Assembly (NCBI RefSeq): GCF_025567265.1
Contig: NZ_JAOQJW010000022.1
Location: 5,046-69,045, forward strand
Direction: 5' to 3'
DNA from: Dorea_A amylophila
GTDB taxonomy: Bacteria > Bacillota > Clostridia > Lachnospirales > Lachnospiraceae
DNA length: 64,000 nt
This document shows positions 16,024 to 25,140 of the stretch, piece by piece. The notes under the pieces are model-generated. The model was not told the DNA's origin. It made no database searches and saw only the letters and a list, made by a program, of their open reading frames with translations. A program made the position numbers and the translations under genes. Position 1 is the stretch's first letter; every line of letters starts with the position of its first letter.

Positions 16024-17580
16024 CTAGAATACTTTCGTCGTCCATTTGCTCATGTCCCAGACTTCATTTACCACATCCTGATAGAATTCCGGTTCGTGAC
16101 AGATCAATAGGATGCTCCCTCTGTATTCCTGCAAGGCTTTTTTCAGCGAATCCTTTGCATCCACATCCAGGTGGTTGGTCGGCTCATCCAGGAGTAAAAT
16201 ATTTGTATTCCGGTTGATCAGTTTACAAAGTCTGACTTTCGCCTGCTCTCCACCACTTAATACTCTGACCTGACTTTCGATATGTTTTGTCGTCAGTCCA
16301 CATTTTGCCAGCGCAGAACGGACTTCATATTGTGTAAATGAAGGAAACTCCTGCCAGATCTCATCAATACAGGTTGTCTTATTCTCTCCTTTTACTTCCT
16401 GCTCAAAGTAACCAATCTCCAGATTCTCTCCCAATTCACAACTTCCGGATAAGGATGGAATCAATCCTAAAATGCTTTTTAATAATGTAGTCTTTCCGAT
16501 TCCGTTCGTTCCAACCAGTGCTATCTTCTGTCCACGCTCCATACTGAAATTTAATGGTTTTGATAACGGCTCATCATATCCCGTTACCAGATCATGTGTC
16601 TCAAATAACATCTTTCCAGGTGTACGGCCATAACGGAAATGAAATTCCGGCTTCGGTTTCTCTGCCGCCAGTTCGATCACATCCATCTTGTCCAGCTTCT
16701 TCTGTCTGGACATCGCCATATTTCTGGTAGATACACGTGCCTTATTACGTGCCACGAAATCTTTCAGCTCACTGATCTCCTGCTGCTGTCTTCTGTAAGC
16801 AGCTTCCAGCTGCGCTTTCTTCACTGCATAGACTTCCTGGAAGTGATCATAATCTCCCACATAACGGTTCAGTTCCTGATTCTCCATATGATAAATGATA
16901 TTAACCACTTCGTTTAAGAATGGAATATCATGCGAGATCAGAATAAATGCATTCTCATAATCCAGAAGATAGCGCTTCAACCATGCAATATGTTCCTCAT
17001 CCAGGTAGTTGGTCGGCTCATCCAGAAGCAGGATATCCGGCTTTTCCAATAACAGTTTTGCAAGAAGGACTTTCGTTCTCTGTCCTCCGCTTAAGTCTGT
17101 AACATCACGGTCCAGACCCAGATCCAGAAGTCCGAGTGCTCTTGCTACTTCCTCTACCTTTGCATCGATCGTATAGAAATCGTGCAGGGTAAGCTCATCC
17201 TGAATGGTTCCGAGTTCGTCCATCAGACGGTTCATCTCTTCTTCATCTGCCGTTCCAAGCAGATCACAGATTTCATTCATACGCTGTTCTTTCTGAAGCA
17301 GCGGATCAAATGCAGATTTTAACACGTCACGGATGGTCATTCCCTTTTCGAGGACCGCATGCTGATCCAGATATCCTGCATGTACATTCTTAGACCATTC
17401 TACTTTTCCTTCATCCGGCACAAGCTTTCCGGTCACAATATTCATAAAGGTAGATTTTCCCTCTCCGTTGGCTCCTACAAGACCGATGTGTTCTCCCTTT
17501 AAAAGTCGAAAAGAAACATCTGAGAATATGGCTCTGTCCCCGAAACCATGTGTCAGATGTTCAACATTTAATATACTCAT
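16024..17580 (-). CDS. ABC-F family ATPase (YbiT/YkpA-like)
   Basis: Soluble protein with two ATP-binding cassettes and no membrane part, of the family that acts on the ribosome. First cassette: GANGEGKST (about 36-44), LSGGQRTK, ILLLDEPTNYLD. Second: GTNGIGKTT, LSGGEQAK, ILLLDEPTNHLD. A charged linker (about residues 245-310) joins them. The 518-residue length and lack of a long C-terminal tail fit the YbiT/YkpA group of translation factors rather than the longer antibiotic resistance proteins. It lies 33 bases upstream of the TetR gene on the same strand. Confidence 0.9.
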   Translation of the reverse strand: MSILNVEHLTHGFGDRAIFSDVSFRLLKGEHIGLVGANGEGKSTFMNIVTGKLVPDEGKVEWSKNVHAGYLDQHAVLEKGMTIRDVLKSAFDPLLQKEQRMNEICDLLGTADEEEMNRLMDELGTIQDELTLHDFYTIDAKVEEVARALGLLDLGLDRDVTDLSGGQRTKVLLAKLLLEKPDILLLDEPTNYLDEEHIAWLKRYLLDYENAFILISHDIPFLNEVVNIIYHMENQELNRYVGDYDHFQEVYAVKKAQLEAAYRRQQQEISELKDFVARNKARVSTRNMAMSRQKKLDKMDVIELAAEKPKPEFHFRYGRTPGKMLFETHDLVTGYDEPLSKPLNFSMERGQKIALVGTNGIGKTTLLKSILGLIPSLSGSCELGENLEIGYFEQEVKGENKTTCIDEIWQEFPSFTQYEVRSALAKCGLTTKHIESQVRVLSGGEQAKVRLCKLINRNTNILLLDEPTNHLDVDAKDSLKKALQEYRGSILLICHEPEFYQDVVNEVWDMSKWTTKVF

Positions 17581-17611
17581 AAATTTCTCCCTGATTATTC
17601 ACTTTTTTAAT

Positions 17612-17645
17612 TTGAAAAGATGCCAGCAAACTCTCTGCTGACATC
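17612..17645 (-). terminator. Terminator after the GNAT gene
   Basis: Minus-strand GATGTCAGCA pairs with TGCTGGCATC (one G-U) over a seven-base loop, followed by TTTTC. Confidence 0.75.
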
Positions 17646-17724
17646 TACATTATAACGTTTCAACCAGAACCTTGCAATCATAATATATTCCGGTTTGATT
17701 CGTACATTCTGTATTACATCTGCA

Positions 17725-18228
17725 TTATATCGCTTTACAGAAAATACTCCTCTTCATCCCGCCATACTTTTCCTTCGTCATCACCTGTTCATACTGTAAT
17801 TTCAGGAATGTATTCACACTTGCCACATTGTCCGGATGTGCCGTTCCAAGCAGATAATGATATCCCTGTTCTTTCAGAATCTGTTCTGACTCTTCCATCA
17901 TCTTTCTCTGCAACCCCTGTCCGCGGTATTCTTTTCTTACCATGGCAATCTCCATATGTGCCGACTGCTTTCGCTGTTCTTCATCAAATTTCAGATCGTA
18001 TCCGAGATTCTCATCCCCAAGATTCTTTGCCCGTGCGATAAAGACACCTGCCAGTCTGCCATCACACATTGCCTTTAATCCAAAGCCACCGGTCATCATA
18101 TAGCTTGTTACTTCCTCATCGCTATCCAGACTGAACCATTCCTTATTCGGAAGTTCACTATAGATTTCATGGATCATTCGAAGAATATCCGGTATATCCT
18201 GCTCTGTTACAACTGCTATCTCATTCAT
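17725..18228 (-). CDS. GNAT family N-acetyltransferase
   Basis: Predicted acetyl-CoA dependent acyltransferase of 167 residues. The acetyl-CoA loop is YRGQGLQRKMMEE at about residues 106-118 after the strand MEIAMVRKE; the later GTAHPDNVASVNTFLKL is the usual C-terminal GNAT region. The substrate could be a small amine or a protein N-terminus; the sequence does not decide. It is a single gene, with its own terminator and a gap of about 140 bases to the ABC-F gene. Confidence 0.85.
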   Translation of the reverse strand: MNEIAVVTEQDIPDILRMIHEIYSELPNKEWFSLDSDEEVTSYMMTGGFGLKAMCDGRLAGVFIARAKNLGDENLGYDLKFDEEQRKQSAHMEIAMVRKEYRGQGLQRKMMEESEQILKEQGYHYLLGTAHPDNVASVNTFLKLQYEQVMTKEKYGGMKRSIFCKAI

Positions 18229-18318
18229 ATATCTTCTCCGTTCATTTTTGCTGTTTACAGTATCATACTGTAAATATGTTCATCTGTAAATAGATGAACT
18301 TTTATCGAATATGCAATG

Positions 18319-18359
18319 CCAAAAACCCCGTGGGACAGCTTCTTCTGCCTCACGGGGTT
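18319..18359 (-). terminator. Intrinsic terminator of the serine hydrolase gene
   Basis: Minus-strand AACCCCGTG and CACGGGGTT pair over an 18-base loop, followed by TTTGG, with T residues continuing the arm. Confidence 0.85.
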
Positions 18360-18388
18360 CTCCTTTTTCCACTAACCGTTCATTCTAT

Positions 18389-19837
18389 CTACAGAATGCA
18401 TGACGGTTCAAATGTTCCGGTAAACTTCCATGTCATATCTTCTTCTGCCGGAAGATACGTTACATTCGGTCTCCATGTTCCAACTACTACATTTTCCGAA
18501 TTCACCCACAGACAATATTCTTCTCTGTATGATGTATTCAGAAGTCCCACAGAGAGATACAATGCATCTTCATCAAACGCATAAGATACCGCATGATATC
18601 TCTTCGTAAAATCATTCGGATACATATCATTACATTTCCAGTCCTTATATCCTGCAAAAAGAATCTTCTTTTCTCCTGCCACAGTAAGTTCCAGTTTTAA
18701 TTCCTCTCCAACCGTTGAAATCACTGCCGACTCAATTTGTCTTGGATTCTCTGTAAACACAATTCTTTTATTTAATAGTTTCTTTGTTGCTTCATTTGTG
18801 TCTTTTTTGTTACCTTCCGGCTTCGGAAGTGTCAGATGTACCAGTTTCTCTTCCAGTTTTTCCTGTGCCTCTTCCAGATTTTCTTTTTCACACGGGATCT
18901 GAACTGCTTCTTTTATGTATTTCAGACAGATATCTGCTGCCAGATATTCCGATGCCCCTGCTGTGATTCCGATTGCAACCGGATAATCACGAAAACAGAT
19001 CAGATACTGTCCAAATGCTCCTTCTGCCGCAAAAATCTCTTTTCCGGCCTTGATATGATAAGCATAATGCGTCAGTGCTTTCTTCTCATCTTCCGGAATC
19101 ACAACGCGCATCTTTCCTATCTCTTCGGTCCACCATGCCGGTATCAGCTGCTCTCCATTCCATTCACCTTTTTGAAGCAGAAGCTGTGCCAGTGCAGAGA
19201 TCTTTCCTGCAGTCAGGTACATTCCCCATCCACCGGTGTTGTGTCCTTCCGGACTGGTCAGCCAGTTGATCTCACCAAATCCCATCTTGTCAAATACACG
19301 CTCCTGCATCAGTGCCAGACAGTTTTTTCCCATAACCTTTGTGACAATTCTTGAAAGTGTATAACTACATCCGGAATCATAATGGAATGCTTTTCCGATA
19401 TCTTCTCTTATCTTCGGCTGTTTTAACCAGTTTGTCTCCCAGTCTCTTGTAAGCTTCGAAAACCATACATTATTGCAGCATTCTTTGGAACCTGCCTGCA
19501 TGGTAAGCAGATGATAGATCGTCAGATCTTCCAGTGCCGGATCGTATTCTTCCGGAAGTTCATCTCTTACATAATCAAGCAGTTTATCTTCCAGATGAAT
19601 CTTCCCCTCATCGAGTGCAAATCCCAGACAAATACTTGTTCCGATTTTTGAAAGTGAATGCATCATCTGCGGCTTCTCCAGTGAGAACGGCTCCCATGCA
19701 CCCTCTAAGATAACTTTTCCATCAAACCGTACTGAGATACTGTGGATTTCCACTGTCTGTTCCAGTTCCGTTAACATCTCTGTCAATTTCTCCGGATTCA
19801 GTCCCAGTTCACCTGGTTTTACATAAGTTGCCGCCAT
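18389..19837 (-). CDS. Serine hydrolase of the beta-lactamase / AmpC superfamily
   Basis: A 482-residue protein whose first 330 residues carry a penicillin-binding type fold: SLSK (Ser61-Lys64) is the nucleophile motif, and YDSGCSY at about 152-158 takes the place of the YxN motif. The last 120 residues form a beta-rich extra domain. There is no signal peptide, so it acts inside the cell, perhaps as an aminopeptidase or esterase rather than a beta-lactamase. It begins one base after the stop codon of the amino acid permease gene, so both are surely one transcript; a peptide or amide substrate imported by that permease is an inference. Confidence 0.75.
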   Translation of the reverse strand: MAATYVKPGELGLNPEKLTEMLTELEQTVEIHSISVRFDGKVILEGAWEPFSLEKPQMMHSLSKIGTSICLGFALDEGKIHLEDKLLDYVRDELPEEYDPALEDLTIYHLLTMQAGSKECCNNVWFSKLTRDWETNWLKQPKIREDIGKAFHYDSGCSYTLSRIVTKVMGKNCLALMQERVFDKMGFGEINWLTSPEGHNTGGWGMYLTAGKISALAQLLLQKGEWNGEQLIPAWWTEEIGKMRVVIPEDEKKALTHYAYHIKAGKEIFAAEGAFGQYLICFRDYPVAIGITAGASEYLAADICLKYIKEAVQIPCEKENLEEAQEKLEEKLVHLTLPKPEGNKKDTNEATKKLLNKRIVFTENPRQIESAVISTVGEELKLELTVAGEKKILFAGYKDWKCNDMYPNDFTKRYHAVSYAFDEDALYLSVGLLNTSYREEYCLWVNSENVVVGTWRPNVTYLPAEEDMTWKFTGTFEPSCIL

Positions 19838-19838
19838 C

Positions 19839-21218
19839 TTACTTTTCCTCCTTTTTTACAGATGGATCCCAGAGTGAAGTCTCGATACGGATACCACCTT
19901 TCTTTGTCAAATAGATTCCGATCAGTATCAGTGCAAGCATAACAATAACCGCTGCTACTGCATAAGATACTTTAATACTGAAAATACCCTTTACAAAGAT
20001 AACTGTATAAATGATGATACTTACAGTACAGAATGTATATAATGCCCCATTTGAAAAATGGAATTTATTCTTTGCCCATGCTTCCGGATATCTTTTTGGA
20101 AGTCTTGAAATTGCATATACAACAGTCACATTCATGAAGAATGTAATTACCTGGAAAATGTTTGTGATTGTTACAATGCTCATATCCGAAACGATTGGGA
20201 TCAGAACAACGATCAGTGTGTATGTATAAATCAGATACGGTGCTCCAAAACGATTCTCTTTTAAAATAAACTTTGGAAGCCATCCGTCTTTTGCAGCCTG
20301 TGCAAGAGGATATCTGACATCATTGAATACACCGTTCAGTGTAGTAATGATCGCCATGATTGGTCCGCCGATCATGAAAATCTTATATACTGCACCAGGA
20401 AGGATTGCCTGCGCTGCCGGTAAGATTGTCGGTGCTCCTGCAACTTCATCATGCGGAAGCACACCGCCTGTTACCATGGCAAGCCCCACATAGATGAACA
20501 GAAGACATGGCACACATGCCATACTTGCAAACGGTACATCCTTTGTTGCTTTCTTTGCATCTTTTCCGTACCAGAGGATATTGTAATATCCATTTGCTGA
20601 GTTGATCAGAAGTAATGCAGCAAGCATGAATCCTTTAAAGCCTCCGGTAAACATCTTATTCCCAGAAAACTGGAAGATTGGCTGCTTAATCTGTGTCAGT
20701 CCAAAGACAACATAAAGTACCATTGTGATCAGCAGGATTGTTGATAAGATCTTACTAACCTTTGCAAAAACATCCATTCCTAGAAGATTTAATACAAATA
20801 AGATGCAGATTCCCACAACCGCAATTGCTTTTACTGTAATTCCCGGAAGAAGATTATTTACATACAAGCCTAATGCCAGTGCAAAAGAGCTGTTCAGAAT
20901 TGGAGTTACAAGCTTCGTATACGCTACCAGTCCTCCTGCACTTACACCGGATAAATTCGTTACAATCGAGTAAGGTCCTCCTGCCACTCTCATAGTTCCC
21001 CCCAGGATAATATACGGAAATACCATAAAAAATCCCATAACGATAGCTGTCAGATATGCCAGCCATACGGAATATCCTGTCATTGCCATCGCCGGTCCGA
21101 TCAATGTTACCATTCCTGATCCGATTACCATTCCTACCGCAATAGCAAAGAGATCTCCTCGCTCCAGTATACCAGGCTTTGGTTCCGGAGTGTTCACGAT
21201 TAAGTTCTTGTTACTCAT
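19839..21218 (-). CDS. APC family amino acid permease
   Basis: Membrane transporter of 459 residues with about twelve hydrophobic helices and the APC opening GDLFAIAVGMVIGSGMV in helix 1, where the unwound GSG part binds the substrate amine and carboxyl groups. Substrate not predictable. The start at 21218 is chosen because AGGAGA lies eight bases upstream; an ATG 12 codons earlier has no site. It shares a transcript with the serine hydrolase and has the same 20-base motif in its promoter as the GntR gene just upstream. Confidence 0.87.
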   Translation of the reverse strand: MSNKNLIVNTPEPKPGILERGDLFAIAVGMVIGSGMVTLIGPAMAMTGYSVWLAYLTAIVMGFFMVFPYIILGGTMRVAGGPYSIVTNLSGVSAGGLVAYTKLVTPILNSSFALALGLYVNNLLPGITVKAIAVVGICILFVLNLLGMDVFAKVSKILSTILLITMVLYVVFGLTQIKQPIFQFSGNKMFTGGFKGFMLAALLLINSANGYYNILWYGKDAKKATKDVPFASMACVPCLLFIYVGLAMVTGGVLPHDEVAGAPTILPAAQAILPGAVYKIFMIGGPIMAIITTLNGVFNDVRYPLAQAAKDGWLPKFILKENRFGAPYLIYTYTLIVVLIPIVSDMSIVTITNIFQVITFFMNVTVVYAISRLPKRYPEAWAKNKFHFSNGALYTFCTVSIIIYTVIFVKGIFSIKVSYAVAAVIVMLALILIGIYLTKKGGIRIETSLWDPSVKKEEK

Positions 21219-21264
21219 TTTCTTTCTCCTTTGTTCTTTACTCTTATCATTCATTTTTTATTAT

Positions 21265-21299
21265 TTATAAATGATAATGTATCCATAATCAGATTGTAA
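21265..21299 (-). promoter_or_regulatory. Candidate promoter and GntR-type operator of the permease gene
   Basis: TTACAA (21299-21294), 17 bases, TATCAT (21276-21271) is a possible promoter. TTATAAATGATAATGTATCC (21265-21284, plus strand) overlaps it and matches the motif in the gntR promoter at 17 of 20 bases. Confidence 0.5.
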
Positions 21300-21346
21300 T
21301 CAAAAACGCCGGACTTGTCAATCGTTAATCACAAGTTCGACGTTTT
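21300..21346 (-). terminator. Intrinsic terminator of the GntR gene
   Basis: Minus-strand AAAACGTCGAACTTGT and ACAAGTCCGGCGTTTT pair with one mismatch and a G-U pair, ending in a T run. Confidence 0.8.
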
Positions 21347-21377
21347 ACATAATTTTTACTTTATTTTTTGTGCATAT

Positions 21378-22025
21378 TTACTTTTCAAATTCCGTCAATA
21401 CATCCTCTAAGCTTCGTTCTATATGCTGATGCATCTTCATCGCTGCTTCCATGGTATCGCATTTTTTCATACTTTCTACAATACCCTCATGTTCTTTCAA
21501 CGATTTTTTTGCATACTCTGCTTCTGTCATCTTTACTCCCATCGATAATCCGCTCCAGAGTTCCGAAAGCATTTTCTTTAATTTTTCATTCCCGGCAGCT
21601 ATCCATATCTCCATGTGAAGCGACTGATTCAGCTTCGAATAGTTCTCATAATCCTGTTTCTCTATCATCTCTTTCGAAACAGTTAATACCTGCTCGATCC
21701 GGCTCATATCAATGCGGTTCTTACAACACAATACACACGCTTCACTTTCCAGTGCCGCCCGGATCTGGAAATGTTCTCTGAGCGTTGTCTCATTGATTCC
21801 CAGTACCGTTGCTCCTTTGTTCTGTTGCAGATCTATCAAGCCGTCCCTTTCTAGAATCTGGAATGCCTCTCTGACTGGTGTAATGGAGACCCCAAGCTCT
21901 TGGGCTGTACTTTCCAGAGTTAACACTTCTCCTTCTGTAATCTGTCTTGAGATAATCGCCTTTCTAAGTGCTGCCGCCACTCTTTCCCTTGCTGGTAACA
22001 TTTTTATCGGTTTTAAACCAAGCAT
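21378..22025 (-). CDS. GntR family regulator, FCD (FadR-like) group
   Basis: Ligand-controlled repressor of 215 residues. The winged helix is at about residues 12-77 (TLESTAQELGVSITPVREAF, then ILERDGLIDLQQNKGATVLG). The C-terminal helical FCD domain (about 90-210) usually binds a metal and an organic acid or amino acid. AAGGAG precedes the ATG. It lies upstream of the permease and serine hydrolase genes and probably controls them and itself, since a 17-of-20 match motif occurs in both promoters. The inducer is unknown. Confidence 0.88.
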   Translation of the reverse strand: MLGLKPIKMLPARERVAAALRKAIISRQITEGEVLTLESTAQELGVSITPVREAFQILERDGLIDLQQNKGATVLGINETTLREHFQIRAALESEACVLCCKNRIDMSRIEQVLTVSKEMIEKQDYENYSKLNQSLHMEIWIAAGNEKLKKMLSELWSGLSMGVKMTEAEYAKKSLKEHEGIVESMKKCDTMEAAMKMHQHIERSLEDVLTEFEK

Positions 22026-22062
22026 TTTTTATTCTCCTTATCAAAGTTTTCCTTGTGTTTAT

Positions 22063-22091
22063 ATTGTATACATTATTATCTATAATGTAAA
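22063..22091 (-). promoter_or_regulatory. Promoter of gntR with embedded operator motif
   Basis: TTTACA (22091-22086), 17-base spacer, TACAAT (22068-22063). The 20-base motif shared with the permease promoter (minus strand 22085-22066) fills the spacer, as expected for autoregulation. Confidence 0.6.
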
Positions 22092-22192
22092 CCCTTTTTC
22101 TTTAATAAGTCTTCCGTTGATTTTTGCTCATATTCTCGCGTTCTTTCTCATTTTATGTTATAATTTTCTTAAAAACTTAAGGAGGTTTTACT

Positions 22193-22525
22193 ATGAGCCA
22201 TATTTCCTATGCCTTTAATCATTCTGACATAGAAGCAACCGCTTACGCTCTTACCGTTCTGCCTCGTCTTGGACTTGCAGAATCAGAAGCCCAGGCAGAA
22301 ATTAATTATCAACTCTGTTGTTCTGCGGCGAAAAAATTGATTAATCACGCCACAGATATTACACCCGACGAATTTCGTACCATTATTGCAGCACTCCAGG
22401 CTGCCAAACTCATCATTCTTGGTGATATCGAAGTCGATGCAAAAACATGCAGCGAATGCAAGAGTTATTTCTTTACGATCAACAAATTATTATCCACCTT
22501 TGAAAAGCAATTATTACAGGAATAA
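22193..22525 (+). CDS. Small conserved-looking protein of unknown function
   Basis: I do not recognise this 110-residue protein. It is predicted mostly helical and soluble, with a CxxC pair at residues 86-89 (TCSEC) and two adjacent cysteines at 42-43, which might bind metal or respond to redox state. A perfect AAGGAGG lies six bases before the ATG and a TATAAT box at about 22158, so it is surely expressed. It stands alone on the plus strand, divergent from gntR and convergent with rpsI, with a 13-base perfect hairpin just after it. Confidence 0.75.
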   Translation: MSHISYAFNHSDIEATAYALTVLPRLGLAESEAQAEINYQLCCSAAKKLINHATDITPDEFRTIIAALQAAKLIILGDIEVDAKTCSECKSYFFTINKLLSTFEKQLLQE

Positions 22526-22538
22526 GATCAACTGAACT

Positions 22539-22571
22539 ACAGATAAAGCTGCCGATGACAGCTTTATCTGT
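22539..22571 (+). terminator. Hairpin after the 110-residue gene
   Basis: Perfect 13-base arms ACAGATAAAGCTG and CAGCTTTATCTGT around CCGATGA. There is no T run after it, so it may stabilise the mRNA end instead of terminating on its own. Confidence 0.55.
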
Positions 22572-22589
22572 ATGCTTTGCTATGCAAAG

Positions 22590-22619
22590 AAAAACCCCGG
22601 AAACATTGCATTTCCGGGG
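22590..22619 (-). terminator. Intrinsic terminator of rplM-rpsI
   Basis: Minus-strand CCCCGGAAA and TTTCCGGGG around TGCAATG, followed by TTTTTC. Confidence 0.92.
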
Positions 22620-22664
22620 CTGCTGTGTACTTCTTTTTTGTATATCTCGAATGATTCGTATAAA

Positions 22665-23057
22665 TTATCGTTTTGAGAACTGTGGTGCTCTACGAGCTGC
22701 TTTGAGACCGTATTTCTTACGTTCTTTCATACGTGGATCACGTGTAAGGAATCCAGCTTTCTTAAGAACTGGTCTGTAATCAGCATCAGCCTCAAGAAGT
22801 GCTCTTGCAACACCGTGACGGATTGCTCCAGCCTGTCCTGTGTATCCACCACCCTTAACATTAACGATTACATCGAATTTTCCTTCTGTGTCTGTTGCAG
22901 CTAATGGCTGGCGAACAACAACCTTTAATGTCTCAAGTCCGAAATACTCATCGATATCTCTTTTATTGATAGTAATTTTACCTGTTCCTGGTACTAAATA
23001 TACTCTAGCAACAGATTTTTTTCTTCTACCTGTTCCGTAAAATTTTGCAGTAGCCAT
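22665..23057 (-). CDS. rpsI: 30S ribosomal protein S9
   Basis: Ribosomal small subunit protein whose C-terminal tail reaches the P-site tRNA. The 130-residue product has the S9 features GTGRRKKSVARVYL near the start, GGGYTGQAGAIRHGVARAL, and the end RKKYGLKAARRAPQFSKR with the conserved final Lys-Arg. Length is standard. It follows rplM by 25 bases in the usual L13-S9 pair and ends at a strong terminator. Confidence 0.98.
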   Translation of the reverse strand: MATAKFYGTGRRKKSVARVYLVPGTGKITINKRDIDEYFGLETLKVVVRQPLAATDTEGKFDVIVNVKGGGYTGQAGAIRHGVARALLEADADYRPVLKKAGFLTRDPRMKERKKYGLKAARRAPQFSKR

Positions 23058-23082
23058 TGTAAAATCCTCCTTTTAACCTTTC

Positions 23083-23511
23083 TTAGAATTTCAGTTCAAC
23101 CGGTTTCTGAGCCTGCTGAGCGTGCTCTGGTCCAGCATATACGTGAAGTTTCTTGATCATAGATCTTCCTAAAGGTCCCTTTGGAAGCATTCCTTTAACA
23201 GCAAGTTCGATAACTTTCTCTGGTTTCTTAGCCATCATCTCTGCTAATGTAGTCTCTTTCATTCCACCTACATATTCAGAGTGATTGTAATAAATCTTCT
23301 GATTCAGTTTCTTACCTGTTACATTAATCTTTTCTGCATTAACAACGATTACATAATCGCCTGTATCAACGTGTGGTGTAAACTCCGGTTTGTTCTTTCC
23401 TCTTAAAACCTTAGCAACTTCTGATGCTAAACGTCCTAATGTATATTCCGAAGCGTCAACTACATACCATTTTCTTTCAATCTTATCTGGATTAGCCATA
23501 TAAGTTTTCAT
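23083..23511 (-). CDS. rplM: 50S ribosomal protein L13
   Basis: Early-assembly large subunit protein. The 142-residue product shows WYVVDASEYTLGRLASEVA, PHVDTGDYVIVVNAEKI and the family signature MLPKGPLGRSMIKKLHVYAG. AGGAGG precedes the ATG. It is first in the rplM-rpsI operon with a very good promoter and an untranslated leader of about 100 bases, where an L13 autoregulatory RNA is expected in Bacillota. Confidence 0.98.
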   Translation of the reverse strand: MKTYMANPDKIERKWYVVDASEYTLGRLASEVAKVLRGKNKPEFTPHVDTGDYVIVVNAEKINVTGKKLNQKIYYNHSEYVGGMKETTLAEMMAKKPEKVIELAVKGMLPKGPLGRSMIKKLHVYAGPEHAQQAQKPVELKF

Positions 23512-23613
23512 TGTGGTTTACCTCCTGTGAATCATTAACATTTTCATGATAATATATCAGAATCAGCAAGATTCCGGGGCTTTGGCCTCTTACTGTTTCT
23601 CCTTTTGTCATAC
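23512..23613 (-). ncRNA. Probable L13 leader region
   Basis: The transcript from the rplM promoter has a leader of about 100 bases with short complementary segments (for example GGCCAAAGCCCCGG and the AATCTTGCTGATT stretch). Firmicutes rplM genes commonly carry an autoregulatory L13 leader here. I infer it from position; I cannot verify the fold. Confidence 0.4.
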
Positions 23614-23619
23614 TTGTTT

Positions 23620-23648
23620 ATTATATTATACTGTACCGTGTGTGTCAA
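23620..23648 (-). promoter_or_regulatory. Consensus promoter of rplM-rpsI
   Basis: Perfect TTGACA (23648-23643), 17-base spacer, perfect TATAAT (23625-23620). Confidence 0.92.
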
Positions 23649-23737
23649 CTGTTTTTTGACATATTTTTCTTATATTTTTACTTATTTTCGTTGATCAAAT
23701 GTACTTTTCCCGAGAATCTTCCCGTACATTTTTCATA

Positions 23738-25045
23738 CTAAAATTTTAAATACTGTACACTATATGGTTTCAGTTCAAGCTGACCATTCATCGTAACCGT
23801 TTCCCCGGTCAGCAGATCTGCTGCCGTTCCATTCAGTTCTCCTGCATTGGCAGTGTATGGATAATCCGCAGCATTGATTGCAACGATCACTCGTTCTTTC
23901 TCTGAGCAGCGCTCGAATACCAGCTGATGATTCTGGATCACCACATTCTTATAAGCACCGTTACAAAGCGCATCACTTCCCTGACGTACACGGATCAGTT
24001 TCTTAATAAACTCCGTCAGTTCATTCGGCTTCGGCTCTTCAAAACAAGGACGAAGCGCATAATCATTATCCGGTGCTTTCTCGCCCGGCTCTGCCCATTC
24101 ACTTCCATAATACAGACACGGAATTCCCGGCATCCCCATGAGCAGTCCGTATGCCAGCGGAATATGCTTTTTATTGGTCAGGATACTTGCCAGTCTGGTA
24201 ACATCATGATTATCCACGAATGTCATCAGATGCTTTCCTCTGTAAATACACCACTGGTCGCTTCCGAACTGACGATGCAGGGAATGTGCGATCTCGAACA
24301 TATTCATGCAGTTAAAGCTGGAATATAATCCCTTGTAACACTCATAGTTCGTACAACTGTGAAGCATCTCATCATTAACAATGATATTATAATCTCCGAA
24401 TAATACTTCACCAATCAGCGCAAAGTCCGGTTTCAATTCCTGTGTATAAGAGCGGAGCCGTCTCATAAAATTATGATCCAGACTGTACGCTACATCCAGA
24501 CGCAGACCATCGATATCGAATTCATCGATCCAGTATTTTACACATTCCATCAGGTAATCAACGACTGCCGGATTCTGAAGATTTAATTTGACCAGTTCAA
24601 AATGACCTTCCCATCCTTCATACCAGAAACCGTCATCGTAACAGCTGTTTCCGTCAAAACTGATATGGAACCAGTCCTTGTATGGGGAATCCCATTTCTT
24701 CTCCTGCACATCCTTAAATGCCCAGAAGCCTCGTCCGACATGATTGAATACACCGTCCAGCACAATCTTTACATTATGTTTATGCAGATCTTCACAGACC
24801 TCTTTAAAATCTTCATTCGTTCCAAGCCTGCAGTCGATCGTCTTAAAATCTCTTGTATCATATCCATGATTGTCCGATTCAAAGATCGGATTTAACAGAA
24901 TTGAATCTACTCCTAATGTCTGAAGATACTCAGACCAGTCCATAAGTTTGCGGATACGAGGAACACACACACCGTCATTGTGCACCGGTGCCCCACAGAA
25001 TCCGATCGGATAAATCTGATAAAAAATACTATTGTAAGCCCACAT
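23738..25045 (-). CDS. GH13 alpha-glucosidase / cyclomaltodextrinase-like enzyme
   Basis: Cytosolic alpha-amylase family enzyme acting on alpha-glucans or maltodextrins. The 435-residue chain shows DGVFNHVG (about 97-104), GLRLDVA with nucleophile Asp184, IGEV with acid/base Glu213, and FVDNHD with Asp281. A short beta domain closes the C-terminus. There is no signal peptide and no N-terminal starch-binding domain, so short imported oligosaccharides are the likely substrate. It stands alone, upstream of rplM on the same strand. The exact specificity (maltogenic amylase, cyclomaltodextrinase or neopullulanase) is open. The 91 bases after the stop codon contain only an imperfect hairpin. Confidence 0.88.
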   Translation of the reverse strand: MWAYNSIFYQIYPIGFCGAPVHNDGVCVPRIRKLMDWSEYLQTLGVDSILLNPIFESDNHGYDTRDFKTIDCRLGTNEDFKEVCEDLHKHNVKIVLDGVFNHVGRGFWAFKDVQEKKWDSPYKDWFHISFDGNSCYDDGFWYEGWEGHFELVKLNLQNPAVVDYLMECVKYWIDEFDIDGLRLDVAYSLDHNFMRRLRSYTQELKPDFALIGEVLFGDYNIIVNDEMLHSCTNYECYKGLYSSFNCMNMFEIAHSLHRQFGSDQWCIYRGKHLMTFVDNHDVTRLASILTNKKHIPLAYGLLMGMPGIPCLYYGSEWAEPGEKAPDNDYALRPCFEEPKPNELTEFIKKLIRVRQGSDALCNGAYKNVVIQNHQLVFERCSEKERVIVAINAADYPYTANAGELNGTAADLLTGETVTMNGQLELKPYSVQYLKF

Positions 25046-25140
25046 TACTCATCCATCCTTTCTGTGTCTGCCATAAACTATGCTCCGGCAGATCACTCAC
25101 TGTTCTATTATACCACATTTCGTTCTTTAAAGACACAAAA

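Noticed and set aside
23697..23734. Hairpin AAATGTAC..GTACATTT after the GH13 gene as its terminator
   Set aside because: The T run is on the plus strand side only, where no gene ends; the minus-strand side has ATTTGATC.
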